Positions 27,243 through 34,958 of a DNA stretch of 64,000 bases are shown one piece after another (within the stretch, counting starts at the first letter, position 1; each line of letters starts with the position of its first letter). The notes under the pieces were generated by a model. The model searched no databases, was not told where the DNA came from, and was given only the letters and a program-made list of their open reading frames with translations. The DNA is taken from contig NZ_JAMQCO010000003.1 of assembly GCF_023702225.1 (NCBI RefSeq), positions 124,001 through 188,000 of the forward strand, read 5' to 3'. Origin of the DNA: Aureimonas altamirensis (lineage in GTDB: Bacteria; Pseudomonadota; Alphaproteobacteria; Rhizobiales; Rhizobiaceae). The position numbers and the translations under genes are program-made.

Positions 27243-27950
27243 TCAGGCGTTGGCGGCCTTCCAGGCGGCATAGCGCTGCCGGGTCTCGTCGTTCATCGGA
27301 TAGAGGCCCGGCAGGGGCACGCCACGGTCCACCTCGGTCATGATCCAGCCTTCCATCCGCTCCTGCTCGGGAGCTTCGGCCATCAACTGGTCCAGATAGG
27401 CTGCCGGTATCAGCACCGCGCCATCCTGGTCCACCACGACGATATCGCCGGGGAAGACGGCAACGCCGCCGCAACCGATGGGCTCCTGCCAACCCACGAA
27501 TGTCAGCCCGGCAACAGAAGGCGGCGCGGCGATGCCGTCGCACCATACGTCGAGACCCGATTGCAGAACGCCTTCGGCATCACGCATGACGCCATCCGTG
27601 ACCAGCGCGGCGACGCCGCGCTTCGCCATGCGGGAGCAGAGGATATCGCCGAAAATGCCGGCATCCGGAACGCCCATGGCATCGGCGACCGCCACCACAC
27701 CCTCCGGCATGGCTTCGATCGCGGCTCTCGTGGAGATCGGCGAGGCCCAGCTGGCCGGCGTGGCCAAATCTTCGCGGGCCGGTACGAATCGCAATGTGAA
27801 GGCCGGGCCGACCACCCGGGGCTGACCGGGTTTCAACGGCTTGGTACCGCGCATCCAGACATTGCGCAGCCCCTTCTTCAGGAGCACCGTCGTCAACGTC
27901 GCGGTGGATACGCCCTTCAGCGTCTCGATGACCGTGGGGTCGACCGACAT
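27243..27950 (-). CDS. RraA-like / HMG-aldolase family protein
   Basis: 235 residues. The RraA/demethylmenaquinone-methyltransferase-like fold is shown by 'VVAVADAMGVPDAGIFGDILCS' and 'MAKRGVAALVTDGVMRDAEGV', whose Gly/Arg/Asp residues bind substrate and Mg2+ in 4-hydroxy-4-methyl-2-oxoglutarate aldolases. Then comes 'FPGDIVVVDQDGAVLIPA'. Members act either as RNase E inhibitors or, more often, as aldolases and oxaloacetate decarboxylases. The longer form seen here favours an enzyme. Neighbours give no pathway, so the exact reaction is open. Confidence 0.85.
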   Translation of the reverse strand: MSVDPTVIETLKGVSTATLTTVLLKKGLRNVWMRGTKPLKPGQPRVVGPAFTLRFVPAREDLATPASWASPISTRAAIEAMPEGVVAVADAMGVPDAGIFGDILCSRMAKRGVAALVTDGVMRDAEGVLQSGLDVWCDGIAAPPSVAGLTFVGWQEPIGCGGVAVFPGDIVVVDQDGAVLIPAAYLDQLMAEAPEQERMEGWIMTEVDRGVPLPGLYPMNDETRQRYAAWKAANA

Positions 27951-27978
27951 GTCCGTTCCTCCCTCGCAGATATCGCTT

Positions 27979-28338
27979 TCAGGCCGTCGCGCGGCGGTCT
28001 TCCTGGCCGAGATCGCGCAGTTCGAGCTTTTCGGCGTTGACGTATTCGGCCTCGGCCTCCTCCAGCGCCAGGCGCGCCGCGGCCAGCTGGGACCTCAGAT
28101 CCCGCACGGAGTTCATCAGGTTGTCCCGTCGCACCCGCGCCGCCTTCGCGAAGGTGGGGTAGGCGAAATGGTTGATATCGGTCAGCCCGGAACGCCGCTC
28201 CTCGCTGGCGATCTGGGCATCCAACTCGGCCGCCATCCGCTCGAACTCGGCCATCATCATGTCGAGCTGCTCGACCTGACGCCGCTTCTCGCCGACCTTG
28301 AAGCGCGCGAGCCGCACAAGATTTTCACGCTTGGCCAT
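27979..28338 (-). CDS. fliJ: FliJ-like coiled-coil protein
   Basis: 119 residues from ATG 28338. Almost entirely helical, with heptad-like spacing: 'KRENLVRLARFKVGEKRRQVEQ', 'MMMAEFERMAAELDAQIASEE', then 'LRSQLAAARLALEEAEAEYVNAEKLEL'. This is the pattern of FliJ, the export-apparatus chaperone of flagellar secretion. In Caulobacter and relatives fliI-fliJ lies beside ctrA. Here FliJ faces ctrA but fliI is absent and no other flagellar gene is in the window. It could be a retained orphan or an unrelated coiled-coil protein. Confidence 0.65.
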   Translation of the reverse strand: MAKRENLVRLARFKVGEKRRQVEQLDMMMAEFERMAAELDAQIASEERRSGLTDINHFAYPTFAKAARVRRDNLMNSVRDLRSQLAAARLALEEAEAEYVNAEKLELRDLGQEDRRATA

Positions 28339-28450
28339 TCGATTCGTCCCGGTTCCGAGGCGGCGCATTGCAACGCCGCATGACATTTTCCGTTTGCGCC
28401 ACCTGCCTCGGACAAGCCTCGGCCCGTAGGAATGAGATACTCTGACGGTC

Positions 28451-28620
28451 TGTTTACGCGCACCGTTAATCATGGCCGGAAGTCTTTAAGGCCGGGTAAA
28501 CCGCATGTTCGCCGTCCCGACTGCGAATTTAAGCCGATTGTTAACCAATCGGTGTCACGGTTTGGAAAAGTGGGTGAATCAGACATTAATTCGGCAGGGG
28601 CCCTCCCCGCCGAGTTGACG
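28451..28620 (+). promoter_or_regulatory. ctrA control region with CtrA-type boxes and a GANTC site
   Basis: TTAA (28486-28489), seven bases, then TAAAC (28497-28501) is one mismatch from the CtrA box TTAA-N7-TTAAC. Further half-sites are TTTAC/GTTAA (28453-28469) and TTTAA/GTTAACC (28528-28546, spacing one base too long). GAATC at 28576-28580 is a CcrM/GcrA site. The layout resembles ctrA promoters of Caulobacter and Brucella, which are autoregulated and GcrA-dependent. Confidence 0.6.
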
Positions 28621-28634
28621 GAGAGGGGAACTGG

Positions 28635-29330
28635 ATGCGCGTTCTTTTGATCGAGGATGACAGCGCCATCGCGCAGAGCATCGAACTGATGTTGAAGTCC
28701 GAGAGTTTCAACGTGTACACCACCGACCTCGGCGAAGAGGGCGTCGATCTCGGCAAGCTCTATGACTACGACATCATCCTTCTGGACCTGAACCTTCCGG
28801 ACATGTCCGGCTACGAGGTGCTGCGCACGCTGCGCCTCGCCAAGGTCAAGACGCCCATCCTGATCCTGTCCGGCATGGCCGGCATCGAGGACAAGGTGCG
28901 CGGCCTCGGCTTCGGCGCCGACGACTACATGACCAAGCCGTTCCACAAGGACGAGCTGGTAGCGCGCATCCATGCCATCGTGCGCCGCTCCAAGGGCCAT
29001 GCCCAGTCGGTGATCGTAACGGGCGACCTGACGGTCAACCTCGACGCCAAGACCGTCGAGGTCAACGGCCAGCGCGTCCACCTGACCGGCAAGGAATACG
29101 CCATGCTGGAGCTCCTGTCGCTCCGCAAGGGCACCACGCTGACGAAGGAAATGTTCCTCAACCACCTCTATGGCGGCATGGACGAGCCCGAGTTGAAGAT
29201 CATCGACGTCTTCATCTGCAAGCTGCGCAAGAAGCTGGCAACGGCCACCGAAGGCAAGAACTACATCGAAACGGTATGGGGCCGCGGCTACGTCCTGCGC
29301 GACGAAGAAGGCGAGACGCAGGCCGCCTGA
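28635..29330 (+). CDS. ctrA: Cell-cycle response regulator CtrA
   Basis: Master transcription factor of the alphaproteobacterial cell cycle. 231 residues. Receiver domain 1-120: acidic pocket EDD at residues 7-9, phospho-acceptor Asp51 in '[15 protein letters not shown]', and switch lysine in '[13 protein letters not shown]'. OmpR-type winged helix from about 125 to 222: '[13 protein letters not shown]', '[29 protein letters not shown]' and '[14 protein letters not shown]'. It is near-identical in pattern to rhizobial CtrA. It receives phosphate from ChpT, encoded convergently just downstream. A strong terminator follows. Confidence 0.97.
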   Translation: MRVLLIEDDSAIAQSIELMLKSESFNVYTTDLGEEGVDLGKLYDYDIILLDLNLPDMSGYEVLRTLRLAKVKTPILILSGMAGIEDKVRGLGFGADDYMTKPFHKDELVARIHAIVRRSKGHAQSVIVTGDLTVNLDAKTVEVNGQRVHLTGKEYAMLELLSLRKGTTLTKEMFLNHLYGGMDEPELKIIDVFICKLRKKLATATEGKNYIETVWGRGYVLRDEEGETQAA

Positions 29331-29365
29331 GGCCCTGTCGTCTCCCGCGACACCAGAGACGAACG

Positions 29366-29408
29366 AGAGCGGCGGCACCGGGACGATCCCGGTGCCGCCG
29401 CTCTTTTT
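29366..29408 (+). terminator. Strong intrinsic terminator of ctrA
   Basis: An 18-base-pair perfect inverted repeat: the left arm starts at 29366 with AGAGCGGCGGCACCGGGA, the loop is three bases, and the right arm ends at 29404, followed by TTTT. It separates convergent ctrA and chpT. Confidence 0.93.
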
Positions 29409-29432
29409 ACTGCATGATCCGGCCTGCGATCC

Positions 29433-30089
29433 TCAGGCGGCGGAGGACGTGCGCAGCGTGCCGGCAATGGTGAAGGTGACGGCTTCCGCCTCCTGGTTCA
29501 TGGTGACGTCGAGGCCGGTTTCGCGGGCCAGAAGCAAGGCGTAATAGGGCTGGACGCCATGGGCGTCGATCGGCTCTTCGCCGTTCTGCCCGTTCATCAG
29601 CGCAACGAAGCGCGCCGGCACGCGCAGCGGCGTGCCCTCGGCCCGGATGACGATGTCGACCTCCGGTCCCACGCTGTTGAGGCTCACCGTGACCGTATGG
29701 CCGCGCGGGACGGACGCGTTGGCGACCACCAACATATTCAGCACCAGCTTGGCCAGGTTCTTCGGCACATAGGCCCTCGCGCCGTTCCAGGTCAGGTTGG
29801 CGCGCTCGAATTCCATCAGGCCCCTGGCAACGCTTTCGGCATCGCCCAGGTCGATTTCCGCCGCCGTCGACCCCGACGCGCCATAGGCGATACGGGCGAA
29901 TTGCAGCTTGGCCACCGCGCTGCGGGTGGATTTGCGCACGAGTTCCATCGATTCCGCGTCGTCCGGCATCTCGTCGAGCAGTTCCAGCCCGCTCTGGATG
30001 GCCCCGACGGGAGAGATGACGTCGTGGCACAGGCGGCTGGCGAGCAAGGCGGCGAGATCCGGCGCGGACATGGAAGGAAGGTCTGTCAT
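29433..30089 (-). CDS. chpT: Histidine phosphotransferase ChpT
   Basis: Relays phosphate from CckA to CtrA and CpdR. 218 residues. The N-terminal helical hairpin carries the phosphorylated histidine at residue 22 in 'LASRLCHDVISPVGAIQSGLELL'. The C-terminal half resembles a degenerate histidine-kinase ATPase domain ('KNLAKLVLNMLVVANA', 'QPYYALLLARETGLDV') that no longer binds ATP in known ChpT. Lying next to ctrA, separated only by a terminator, it supports an intact CckA-ChpT-CtrA relay. ATG 30071 is a possible shorter start. Confidence 0.92.
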   Translation of the reverse strand: MTDLPSMSAPDLAALLASRLCHDVISPVGAIQSGLELLDEMPDDAESMELVRKSTRSAVAKLQFARIAYGASGSTAAEIDLGDAESVARGLMEFERANLTWNGARAYVPKNLAKLVLNMLVVANASVPRGHTVTVSLNSVGPEVDIVIRAEGTPLRVPARFVALMNGQNGEEPIDAHGVQPYYALLLARETGLDVTMNQEAEAVTFTIAGTLRTSSAA

Positions 30090-30292
30090 CGGTGGGAGAG
30101 GCCCTTGGCTGTGTTCATGCGGTTTGCCTGGGTCGGCGAATCGCCCTGCCGGGAGCCTACAGCCTGCGGCGAGGGACCGGAAGCGGCGGCGGGCATGGCG
30201 GATACCTCAAATGGATGATCGGCCGTTAGCAAATTGAAAACTCTATCATGTTCCAATTTCCCCAGCTTGAACGATGGAAAAGGATGCGCCCG

Positions 30293-30871
30293 ATGGTCTC
30301 GTTTTCGAGGCAGGTCCGCCTGTTCGGCGCGATGCTTGTCACGACTGTCATGCTGGCGTTCGCGGCTCCAGCCTCCGCGCAGCAGAGCAGCGGTTATTCA
30401 TTCGAGGAAGTGATCTCGCAAGGTCACAACTTCTTCGGCACGACGGCAGGCGGCCTCGCCTCCGTCATCGAACACGCCTTCCAGCAGTATGGCGTGCCCA
30501 ACGGCTATATCCTCGGCGAAGAAGCCGGGGGCGCCTTCATCGGCGGCGTGCGCTACGGAGAGGGCACCCTCTTCACCAAGAACGCCGGTGAGCATCATCT
30601 CTACTGGCAGGGCCCCTCCATCGGCTTCGACGCCGGCGGCGACGGTGCGCGCATGATGATGCTCGTCTACAACCTGCCCGCGGTGCAGAGCATCTACGGC
30701 CGGTTCGGGGGCGTGACTGGCAGCGCCTATCTCGTCGGCGGCCTGGGCATGACGGTGCTGCAGCGTGAGCAGGTGGTGATCGTTCCGGTGAAGACCGGCG
30801 TCGGCGCACGGCTGGGCATCAATGTCGGCTACCTGAAGATCACGCCGACACCGACCTGGAACCCGTTCTGA
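30293..30871 (+). CDS. eipA: EipA-like envelope integrity protein (DUF1134)
   Basis: 192 residues from ATG 30293, which has GGAAAAGGA eight bases upstream; ATG 30248 would add a charged tail before the signal peptide. The signal peptide ends at ASA near residue 28. The mature DUF1134 domain has 'VISQGHNFFGTTAGGLASVIE' and glycine-rich strands 'GYILGEEAGGAFIGGVRYGEG' and 'LYWQGPSIGFDAGGDGARMMMLVYNL'. In Brucella abortus EipA is a periplasmic beta-barrel-like protein needed for envelope stress resistance, and its transcription is under CtrA. Here it lies next to chpT and ctrA. Confidence 0.9.
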   Translation: MVSFSRQVRLFGAMLVTTVMLAFAAPASAQQSSGYSFEEVISQGHNFFGTTAGGLASVIEHAFQQYGVPNGYILGEEAGGAFIGGVRYGEGTLFTKNAGEHHLYWQGPSIGFDAGGDGARMMMLVYNLPAVQSIYGRFGGVTGSAYLVGGLGMTVLQREQVVIVPVKTGVGARLGINVGYLKITPTPTWNPF

Positions 30872-30892
30872 TCCTGAGTACGGACACCGGCC

Positions 30893-31702
30893 ATGCTTGC
30901 TGCCGCACTGTTTTTCCTGCTTGGCGCCCTGGTGGCCGTTCTTGGCGCCTTGCTGCTGGTCCCTCTGGTCTGGCGCAAGGCGCAATCGCTTGCGTGGCGC
31001 GAGGCCGAGGCCACGATGCCGATGAGCCTTCCAGAAATTAGGGCGGAAACCGACAAGGTGCGCGCCGAGGCGGCCATGGCCATACGCCGGGCCGAATTGC
31101 AGGCGGCGTCGGCCCGCGAAGAGGCAGCCATGGCACGTGCCGAAGCCGGCCGGCTGACGGCAAGGGCCGTTCTGGCGGGCGCCGATGCGGCGGGAGAGGC
31201 ACAAGGGCGCCGCAGCCCGGAAGATACGCTCGAGGCGTTGCGCCAGGCGCCCCCCGCCTCGACGGGCGAGCTGGAGGCGTTGAACGCCCGCCTGCAGGAG
31301 ATGGATGAGGACTCCGGCGAAAACCGATTGATTCTCGCCGCGGCCCTGATGCGCATCGAACAACTGGAGCTGGATCTTCTGGCCGCGCGCCGGAAGGGCC
31401 AGGCGACGGAAGGACCGAACGATGAAAAGGCCCCGGATGCCGATAGGCTGCGCAGGGACGGCATCGGCGGCGGCCTGCGTGCGGACATTCTTGCGCGGGC
31501 CGCAGAAGCAGACCCAGCGCTCCGCCGTGCGGCGATCCGCGAAAGACTGGACGAGATCGCGACGACCGTTGCCAGGATCAGCCTGGCAGCGGCAACGGAA
31601 GGCTCCAGCCTGTCACGACTGGCGGACGAAGCCCGTTCCGATCCGGACGCCGTGACCGGCAAACTCGCCCGCCGCCTCGTCAGCGAACCACCCGCCGCGT
31701 AA
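30893..31702 (+). CDS. Membrane-anchored coiled-coil protein, unknown function
   Basis: 269 residues. One N-terminal membrane helix ('LAAALFFLLGALVAVLGALLLVPLVW', residues about 2-27) is followed by a long alanine/glutamate/arginine-rich helical region ('EIRAETDKVRAEAAMAIRRAELQAASAREEAAMARAEA' in full, given here as the pattern at about 47-85) and a C-terminal helical bundle. The topology suggests a membrane anchor with a cytoplasmic rod. It starts 21 bases after eipA, so it is probably in the same transcript. Its last 23 bases overlap the end of a convergent methyltransferase gene. I do not recognise a family. Confidence 0.75.
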   Translation: MLAAALFFLLGALVAVLGALLLVPLVWRKAQSLAWREAEATMPMSLPEIRAETDKVRAEAAMAIRRAELQAASAREEAAMARAEAGRLTARAVLAGADAAGEAQGRRSPEDTLEALRQAPPASTGELEALNARLQEMDEDSGENRLILAAALMRIEQLELDLLAARRKGQATEGPNDEKAPDADRLRRDGIGGGLRADILARAAEADPALRRAAIRERLDEIATTVARISLAAATEGSSLSRLADEARSDPDAVTGKLARRLVSEPPAA

Positions 31703-32480
31703 AGGCCGTATGTAAGGCGATGGCGGCCGAGGTCGCCACGTTCAGGCTGTCGAGCCCCGGCGCCATCTCGATCCGCAGCCCCCGGCATCGGGCGATTACC
31801 GCCGGCGGCAAGCCGCCGCCCTCGGCTCCGACGACGAGAGCGACCTTATCCGGTGGGGTCCAACCGGCCAGATCCACATCGGCCGAAGGCGTCAGGGCCA
31901 CGATGCCATAGCCCGCGGCGTCCAGGCGGTCCAGGGCGGCGTCGGTGCTGTCGAACCGGGTGAAGGGAACTTTCAGAACAGTGCCCACCGATACCCGGAT
32001 GGCCTTGCGATAAAGCGGATCGCAGCTTTCGCCATCCAGTACGATGCCGGCGCAGCCGAAGGCCGCGGCATTGCGGAACAAAGATCCCATGTTGTCGTGA
32101 TTGGATATGCCGAAGGCAGCGAGAACCGGTCCCTCCCCCTTGTCGAGCCAATCGTCCGATGCCTGCCCTGCCCTGCGCCGCCCATGGGCAAGAATACCGC
32201 GATGGACCGAAAAGCCGGCGAGCCGGTCCATGACGATCTGCGGACACACATGGATGGGCACCTGGCCGCCGAGCGATTGCAGCCTTGGCAGGAGACCGCC
32301 GATCCGGTGTTCGGAAACCAGGACGGATAAGGGCTCGAACAGGGAAGTTGTCAGGAGATGATCCAGCACGACCGCCCCCTCGGCGATGAAATCGCCCGAG
32401 CGGACGAGGTCGCGCTCGCGGATGTCGCGGAAGGCGGCGATCCTTGGATCGTCCGCATCGTCGATCGTCTCTACCCTCAT
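31680..32480 (-). CDS. TrmH-family (SPOUT) RNA 2'-O-methyltransferase
   Basis: 266 residues from ATG 32480. N-terminal substrate-binding part ('RERDLVRSGDFIAEGAVVLDHLL') precedes the knotted SPOUT domain with all three motifs: 'ISNHDNMGSLFRNAAAFG' (motif 1, Asn/Arg), 'ALVVGAEGGGLP' (motif 2) and 'GLDSLNVATSAAIALH' (motif 3). It methylates a ribose in tRNA or 23S rRNA using S-adenosylmethionine; the position cannot be predicted. Its 3' end overlaps the convergent coiled-coil gene by 23 bases. Longer starts upstream would add a non-conserved tail. Confidence 0.9.
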   Translation of the reverse strand: MRVETIDDADDPRIAAFRDIRERDLVRSGDFIAEGAVVLDHLLTTSLFEPLSVLVSEHRIGGLLPRLQSLGGQVPIHVCPQIVMDRLAGFSVHRGILAHGRRRAGQASDDWLDKGEGPVLAAFGISNHDNMGSLFRNAAAFGCAGIVLDGESCDPLYRKAIRVSVGTVLKVPFTRFDSTDAALDRLDAAGYGIVALTPSADVDLAGWTPPDKVALVVGAEGGGLPPAVIARCRGLRIEMAPGLDSLNVATSAAIALHTAFTRRVVR

Positions 32481-32548
32481 GCGCGCTGATTGCACGGCGA
32501 TGACGGAATTTTCAAGCGCGGCACCGCACGGAAGACACCGAAAACGGC

Positions 32549-32577
32549 TTGCCATTCGCGAGCGATCCAACTATATC
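32549..32577 (+). promoter_or_regulatory. Promoter of tRNA-Glu
   Basis: TTGCCA (32549-32554), a 17-base spacer and TATATC (32572-32577). Transcription would start about ten bases before the tRNA 5' end. The promoter overlaps the region just upstream of the divergent methyltransferase. Confidence 0.65.
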
Positions 32578-32594
32578 CAGCCCCACACCGAAGG

Positions 32595-32669
32595 GCGCCC
32601 ATCGTCTAGCGGTCAGGACGGCGCCCTCTCACGGCGCAAACGGGGGTTCGATTCCCCCTGGGCGTACCA
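32595..32669 (+). tRNA. tRNA-Glu (anticodon CTC)
   Basis: Cloverleaf with acceptor stem GCGCCCA/TGGGCGT, D-arm TCTAGCGGTCAGGA, anticodon stem GGCGC/GCGCC type around loop CTCTCAC (anticodon CTC), T-arm GGGGGTTCGATTCCCCC and encoded CCA at 32667-32669. It reads GAG codons. Confidence 0.95.
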
Positions 32670-32787
32670 CTTCCCCATCATCATTCTCCAAGTTTCAGCA
32701 TAGCGGCCCGCAGGCTGTGTTGCATTGCCGCAACGCGCGCGCTCGCGTGCATAGGAGACGCACCCACCGCGTGCAAAATCCGTAAAA

Positions 32788-32814
32788 TTCAACTTATCAT
32801 ATACATGATATAGA
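32788..32814 (+). promoter_or_regulatory. Promoter with palindromic operator before the outer-membrane protein
   Basis: TATCAT (32795-32800) and ATGATA (32805-32810) form a perfect six-base inverted repeat around ATAC. It overlaps a probable -10 (TATAGA, 32809-32814) in an AT-rich stretch; TTCAAC at about 32788 could be the -35. A bound regulator would block RNA polymerase. GAATC follows at 32817-32821. Confidence 0.45.
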
Positions 32815-32871
32815 TTGAATCTTAAGGGCTGCGGTGCAAATGCAGGGCATTACTTCCAACAGGAGAGTGCC

Positions 32872-33573
32872 ATGCGCCTCAACCATCGTATCCTGGCTTC
32901 CGCCGCCCTCACCTTCGCCCTGGCTGCCCCGGCGCTTGCCGCCGACGTTGTCTTCGAAGAGCCGGCCGCCCCGGTTGCTGCCATCGCCCCGATCGCCCAT
33001 GACTGGACCGGCTTCTCGGTCGGTGTGTTCGGTGGCGGCGCCACGGGCGATGCGGAATTGACTGACAGCGCCGCCCTCGCCGGTGAGAAGAACGACTTCG
33101 ACGGCCTGTTGGGCGGCGTTCAGGTCGGCTACGATCAGCAGTTCGGCTCTGTCGTCGTTGGTGCTCGCGCATCCGTCGCCGCTACGAACATCGACAATGG
33201 GGATGCTGTTTTATCGTCCAAGCTGAAGTATCTGGGCACGGCGGGAGTGCGAGCCGGCGTCGCGGTCAATAAGCTGCTGCCCTATGCCCACGCCGGCGTC
33301 GCCTTCGGACAGACCGAACAGAAGACGTCATCGGCAGCATTCGATAGCACCAAGCTCGACAAGGCCGATCATACCGGCTGGACCGCCGGCGCGGGCGCCG
33401 AATATTCGCTGACGCAGAACATCTCCGTCGGTGCCGAGTATGGCTATGTCGACCTGGGCAAGGAAGAAGTCTACAGCGGCAATTATTCCCCCGCTGGCCG
33501 CGCCACGGCCACCGTTGCCAACGAAGACCTCACCTTCCATACCTTCAAGGCCGGCGTGAATTTCCGCTTCTGA
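32872..33573 (+). CDS. Outer-membrane beta-barrel protein, Omp25/Omp31-like
   Basis: 233 residues from ATG 32872 (AGGAGA SD). Signal peptide 1-23, cleavage after ALA. The mature N-terminus is typical of the rhizobial Omp25 family: 'DVVFEEPAAPVAAIAP' followed by 'DWTGFSVGVFGGG'. Alternating hydrophobic strands suggest an eight-stranded barrel, ending in 'FKAGVNFRF' with the C-terminal phenylalanine used by the BAM machine. Such proteins are abundant surface proteins that stabilise the envelope. It is monocistronic, with its own operator-like promoter and a strong terminator. Confidence 0.88.
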   Translation: MRLNHRILASAALTFALAAPALAADVVFEEPAAPVAAIAPIAHDWTGFSVGVFGGGATGDAELTDSAALAGEKNDFDGLLGGVQVGYDQQFGSVVVGARASVAATNIDNGDAVLSSKLKYLGTAGVRAGVAVNKLLPYAHAGVAFGQTEQKTSSAAFDSTKLDKADHTGWTAGAGAEYSLTQNISVGAEYGYVDLGKEEVYSGNYSPAGRATATVANEDLTFHTFKAGVNFRF

Positions 33574-33583
33574 TCATGCTGAG

Positions 33584-33614
33584 GAGGAGGCCGGTCTACC
33601 TGCCTCCTCTTTTT
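33584..33614 (+). terminator. Intrinsic terminator of the Omp25-like gene
   Basis: GAGGAGGC (33584-33591) pairs with GCCTCCTC (33602-33609) across a ten-base loop, followed by five T residues (33610-33614). Confidence 0.88.
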
Positions 33615-33623
33615 CACCTGTCA

Positions 33624-34958
33624 TCAGGTGCCGGCGCCCGTCATCGCCGCCAGCAGGCGCGCGGCAAGCGCATCGTAATCGCCGTCGAAATGATGGCCGC
33701 CCGTCGTCTGGATCTTGCGCAGCTTGCCAAGCTCGGGCTGCGTGCAGGCCGAATCCGGCCCCTCTTCCTCTCCGAATACGCACAGGACCTTATCCGCCGG
33801 CAAGCTGGCGATTTGTGGCACGACCGGCTTTTCGCCCGTCGACATGCCGAACCAGCCACCGATGGAGATCTCGAACCCCGTTTCCAGGCTTGGCGCCAGC
33901 AGGGCGATGATGCTTGTCCGGTCGCGCCAGCTCGCCGGAATGCTGTTCCACGCGAAGGGCAGCGTGTCCGCTCCGAACGAATAGCCCATCATGGCAACGG
34001 GGATACCGTCCGGCACCATGGCATTGTCGAGTATGGCCCCGATATCGTCGCCCATCTGTTGCGGCGTCTTTTCCGACCAGAAGTAACGCAGAGAATCGAC
34101 ACCAAGCACCTCGACGCCATTCTGCGCGAGCCAGTCGCCGATGGACTTGTCGAGATCGCGCCAGCCGCCATCGCCCGAAAAGAACACGGCGACGGCCTTC
34201 GGGGTGCCTTGCGCCTTGGCAACCACCACCGGCATCGCGGTCGCATCCCTGCCGGCGAGCTCGGTGCTTGCATCGACCGCCGCCTCCAGCTGAGCCGGCA
34301 GGTCTGCCGCCTGCACGAAATGCGCGCGGTGATGCTCGTCGCTCATGCCCGCCGGCCTGTCGGCCGCGACGATGCGAAAGGGTTCCGGCAGCTCGGCCGC
34401 CAGGTCGTACGCGTAGCCATCGCCCGCCCTGGTGGACTTCGCGCCGTCGCAAATGGGCAATGTGGTGGCCAGGGCGACTGCGGGCGCGATCGCGACGCCG
34501 CCCGCCATGGTGGCGCTGGGAGAATCGGCGACGGCGGCGTAGGCGAGCAGCCCTCCGGCCCCTTCCCCCACGACGACGGGGTGGAAATAATCCTGCAATT
34601 GCAACGTCCGTTGCGCCTCCTTGGCAATGCCCTCGATATCCGATCCGGCGTAGAGACAATCTTCTGCGTCGATCTGCAGCCGCTTCAGCCAATCGTCCAG
34701 GCGAACCGGCAGAACCACCAGCCCACGCTGGACCAGCGCATCCGCCAGCGACGCATCGGGAGCCTTGCCGGCATCGGAAATCAGGATCGCGACACCCGAA
34801 GGATCGCCATCCGGGACACGCATATGAACATCGGCGATATTTTCGTAAGAGACGGACGTCGCCCCGCCGAGGCCGGGCAGTCGGAGCCAACCCGTCCACC
34901 ATGCGCCGGCCGCGGCGACCAGGCCGATGGCAGCCACACCTGCAATCCAGCGTTTCAT
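33624..34958 (-). CDS. acvB: AcvB/VirJ family periplasmic hydrolase
   Basis: 444 residues with an N-terminal membrane segment or signal anchor ('WIAGVAAIGLVAAAGAWW'). Two alpha/beta-hydrolase-like halves: the N-terminal half has a degenerate 'VVVGEGAGGLLAYAA', and the C-terminal half has the intact nucleophile elbow 'MMGYSFGADTLPF' and a late His in 'TTGGHHFDGDYDALA'. In Agrobacterium and Rhizobium, AcvB/AtvA hydrolyses lysyl-phosphatidylglycerol made by LpiA and is needed for acid tolerance. Its ATG overlaps the lpiA stop (ATGA), so the two form the conserved lpiA-acvB operon. Confidence 0.9.
   Translation of the reverse strand: MKRWIAGVAAIGLVAAAGAWWTGWLRLPGLGGATSVSYENIADVHMRVPDGDPSGVAILISDAGKAPDASLADALVQRGLVVLPVRLDDWLKRLQIDAEDCLYAGSDIEGIAKEAQRTLQLQDYFHPVVVGEGAGGLLAYAAVADSPSATMAGGVAIAPAVALATTLPICDGAKSTRAGDGYAYDLAAELPEPFRIVAADRPAGMSDEHHRAHFVQAADLPAQLEAAVDASTELAGRDATAMPVVVAKAQGTPKAVAVFFSGDGGWRDLDKSIGDWLAQNGVEVLGVDSLRYFWSEKTPQQMGDDIGAILDNAMVPDGIPVAMMGYSFGADTLPFAWNSIPASWRDRTSIIALLAPSLETGFEISIGGWFGMSTGEKPVVPQIASLPADKVLCVFGEEEGPDSACTQPELGKLRKIQTTGGHHFDGDYDALAARLLAAMTGAGT

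Noticed and set aside
33624-34958. AcvB/VirJ homology as evidence of T-DNA virulence
   Set aside because: AcvB is chromosomal and tied to lysyl-phosphatidylglycerol turnover; no vir genes or T-DNA borders are present.
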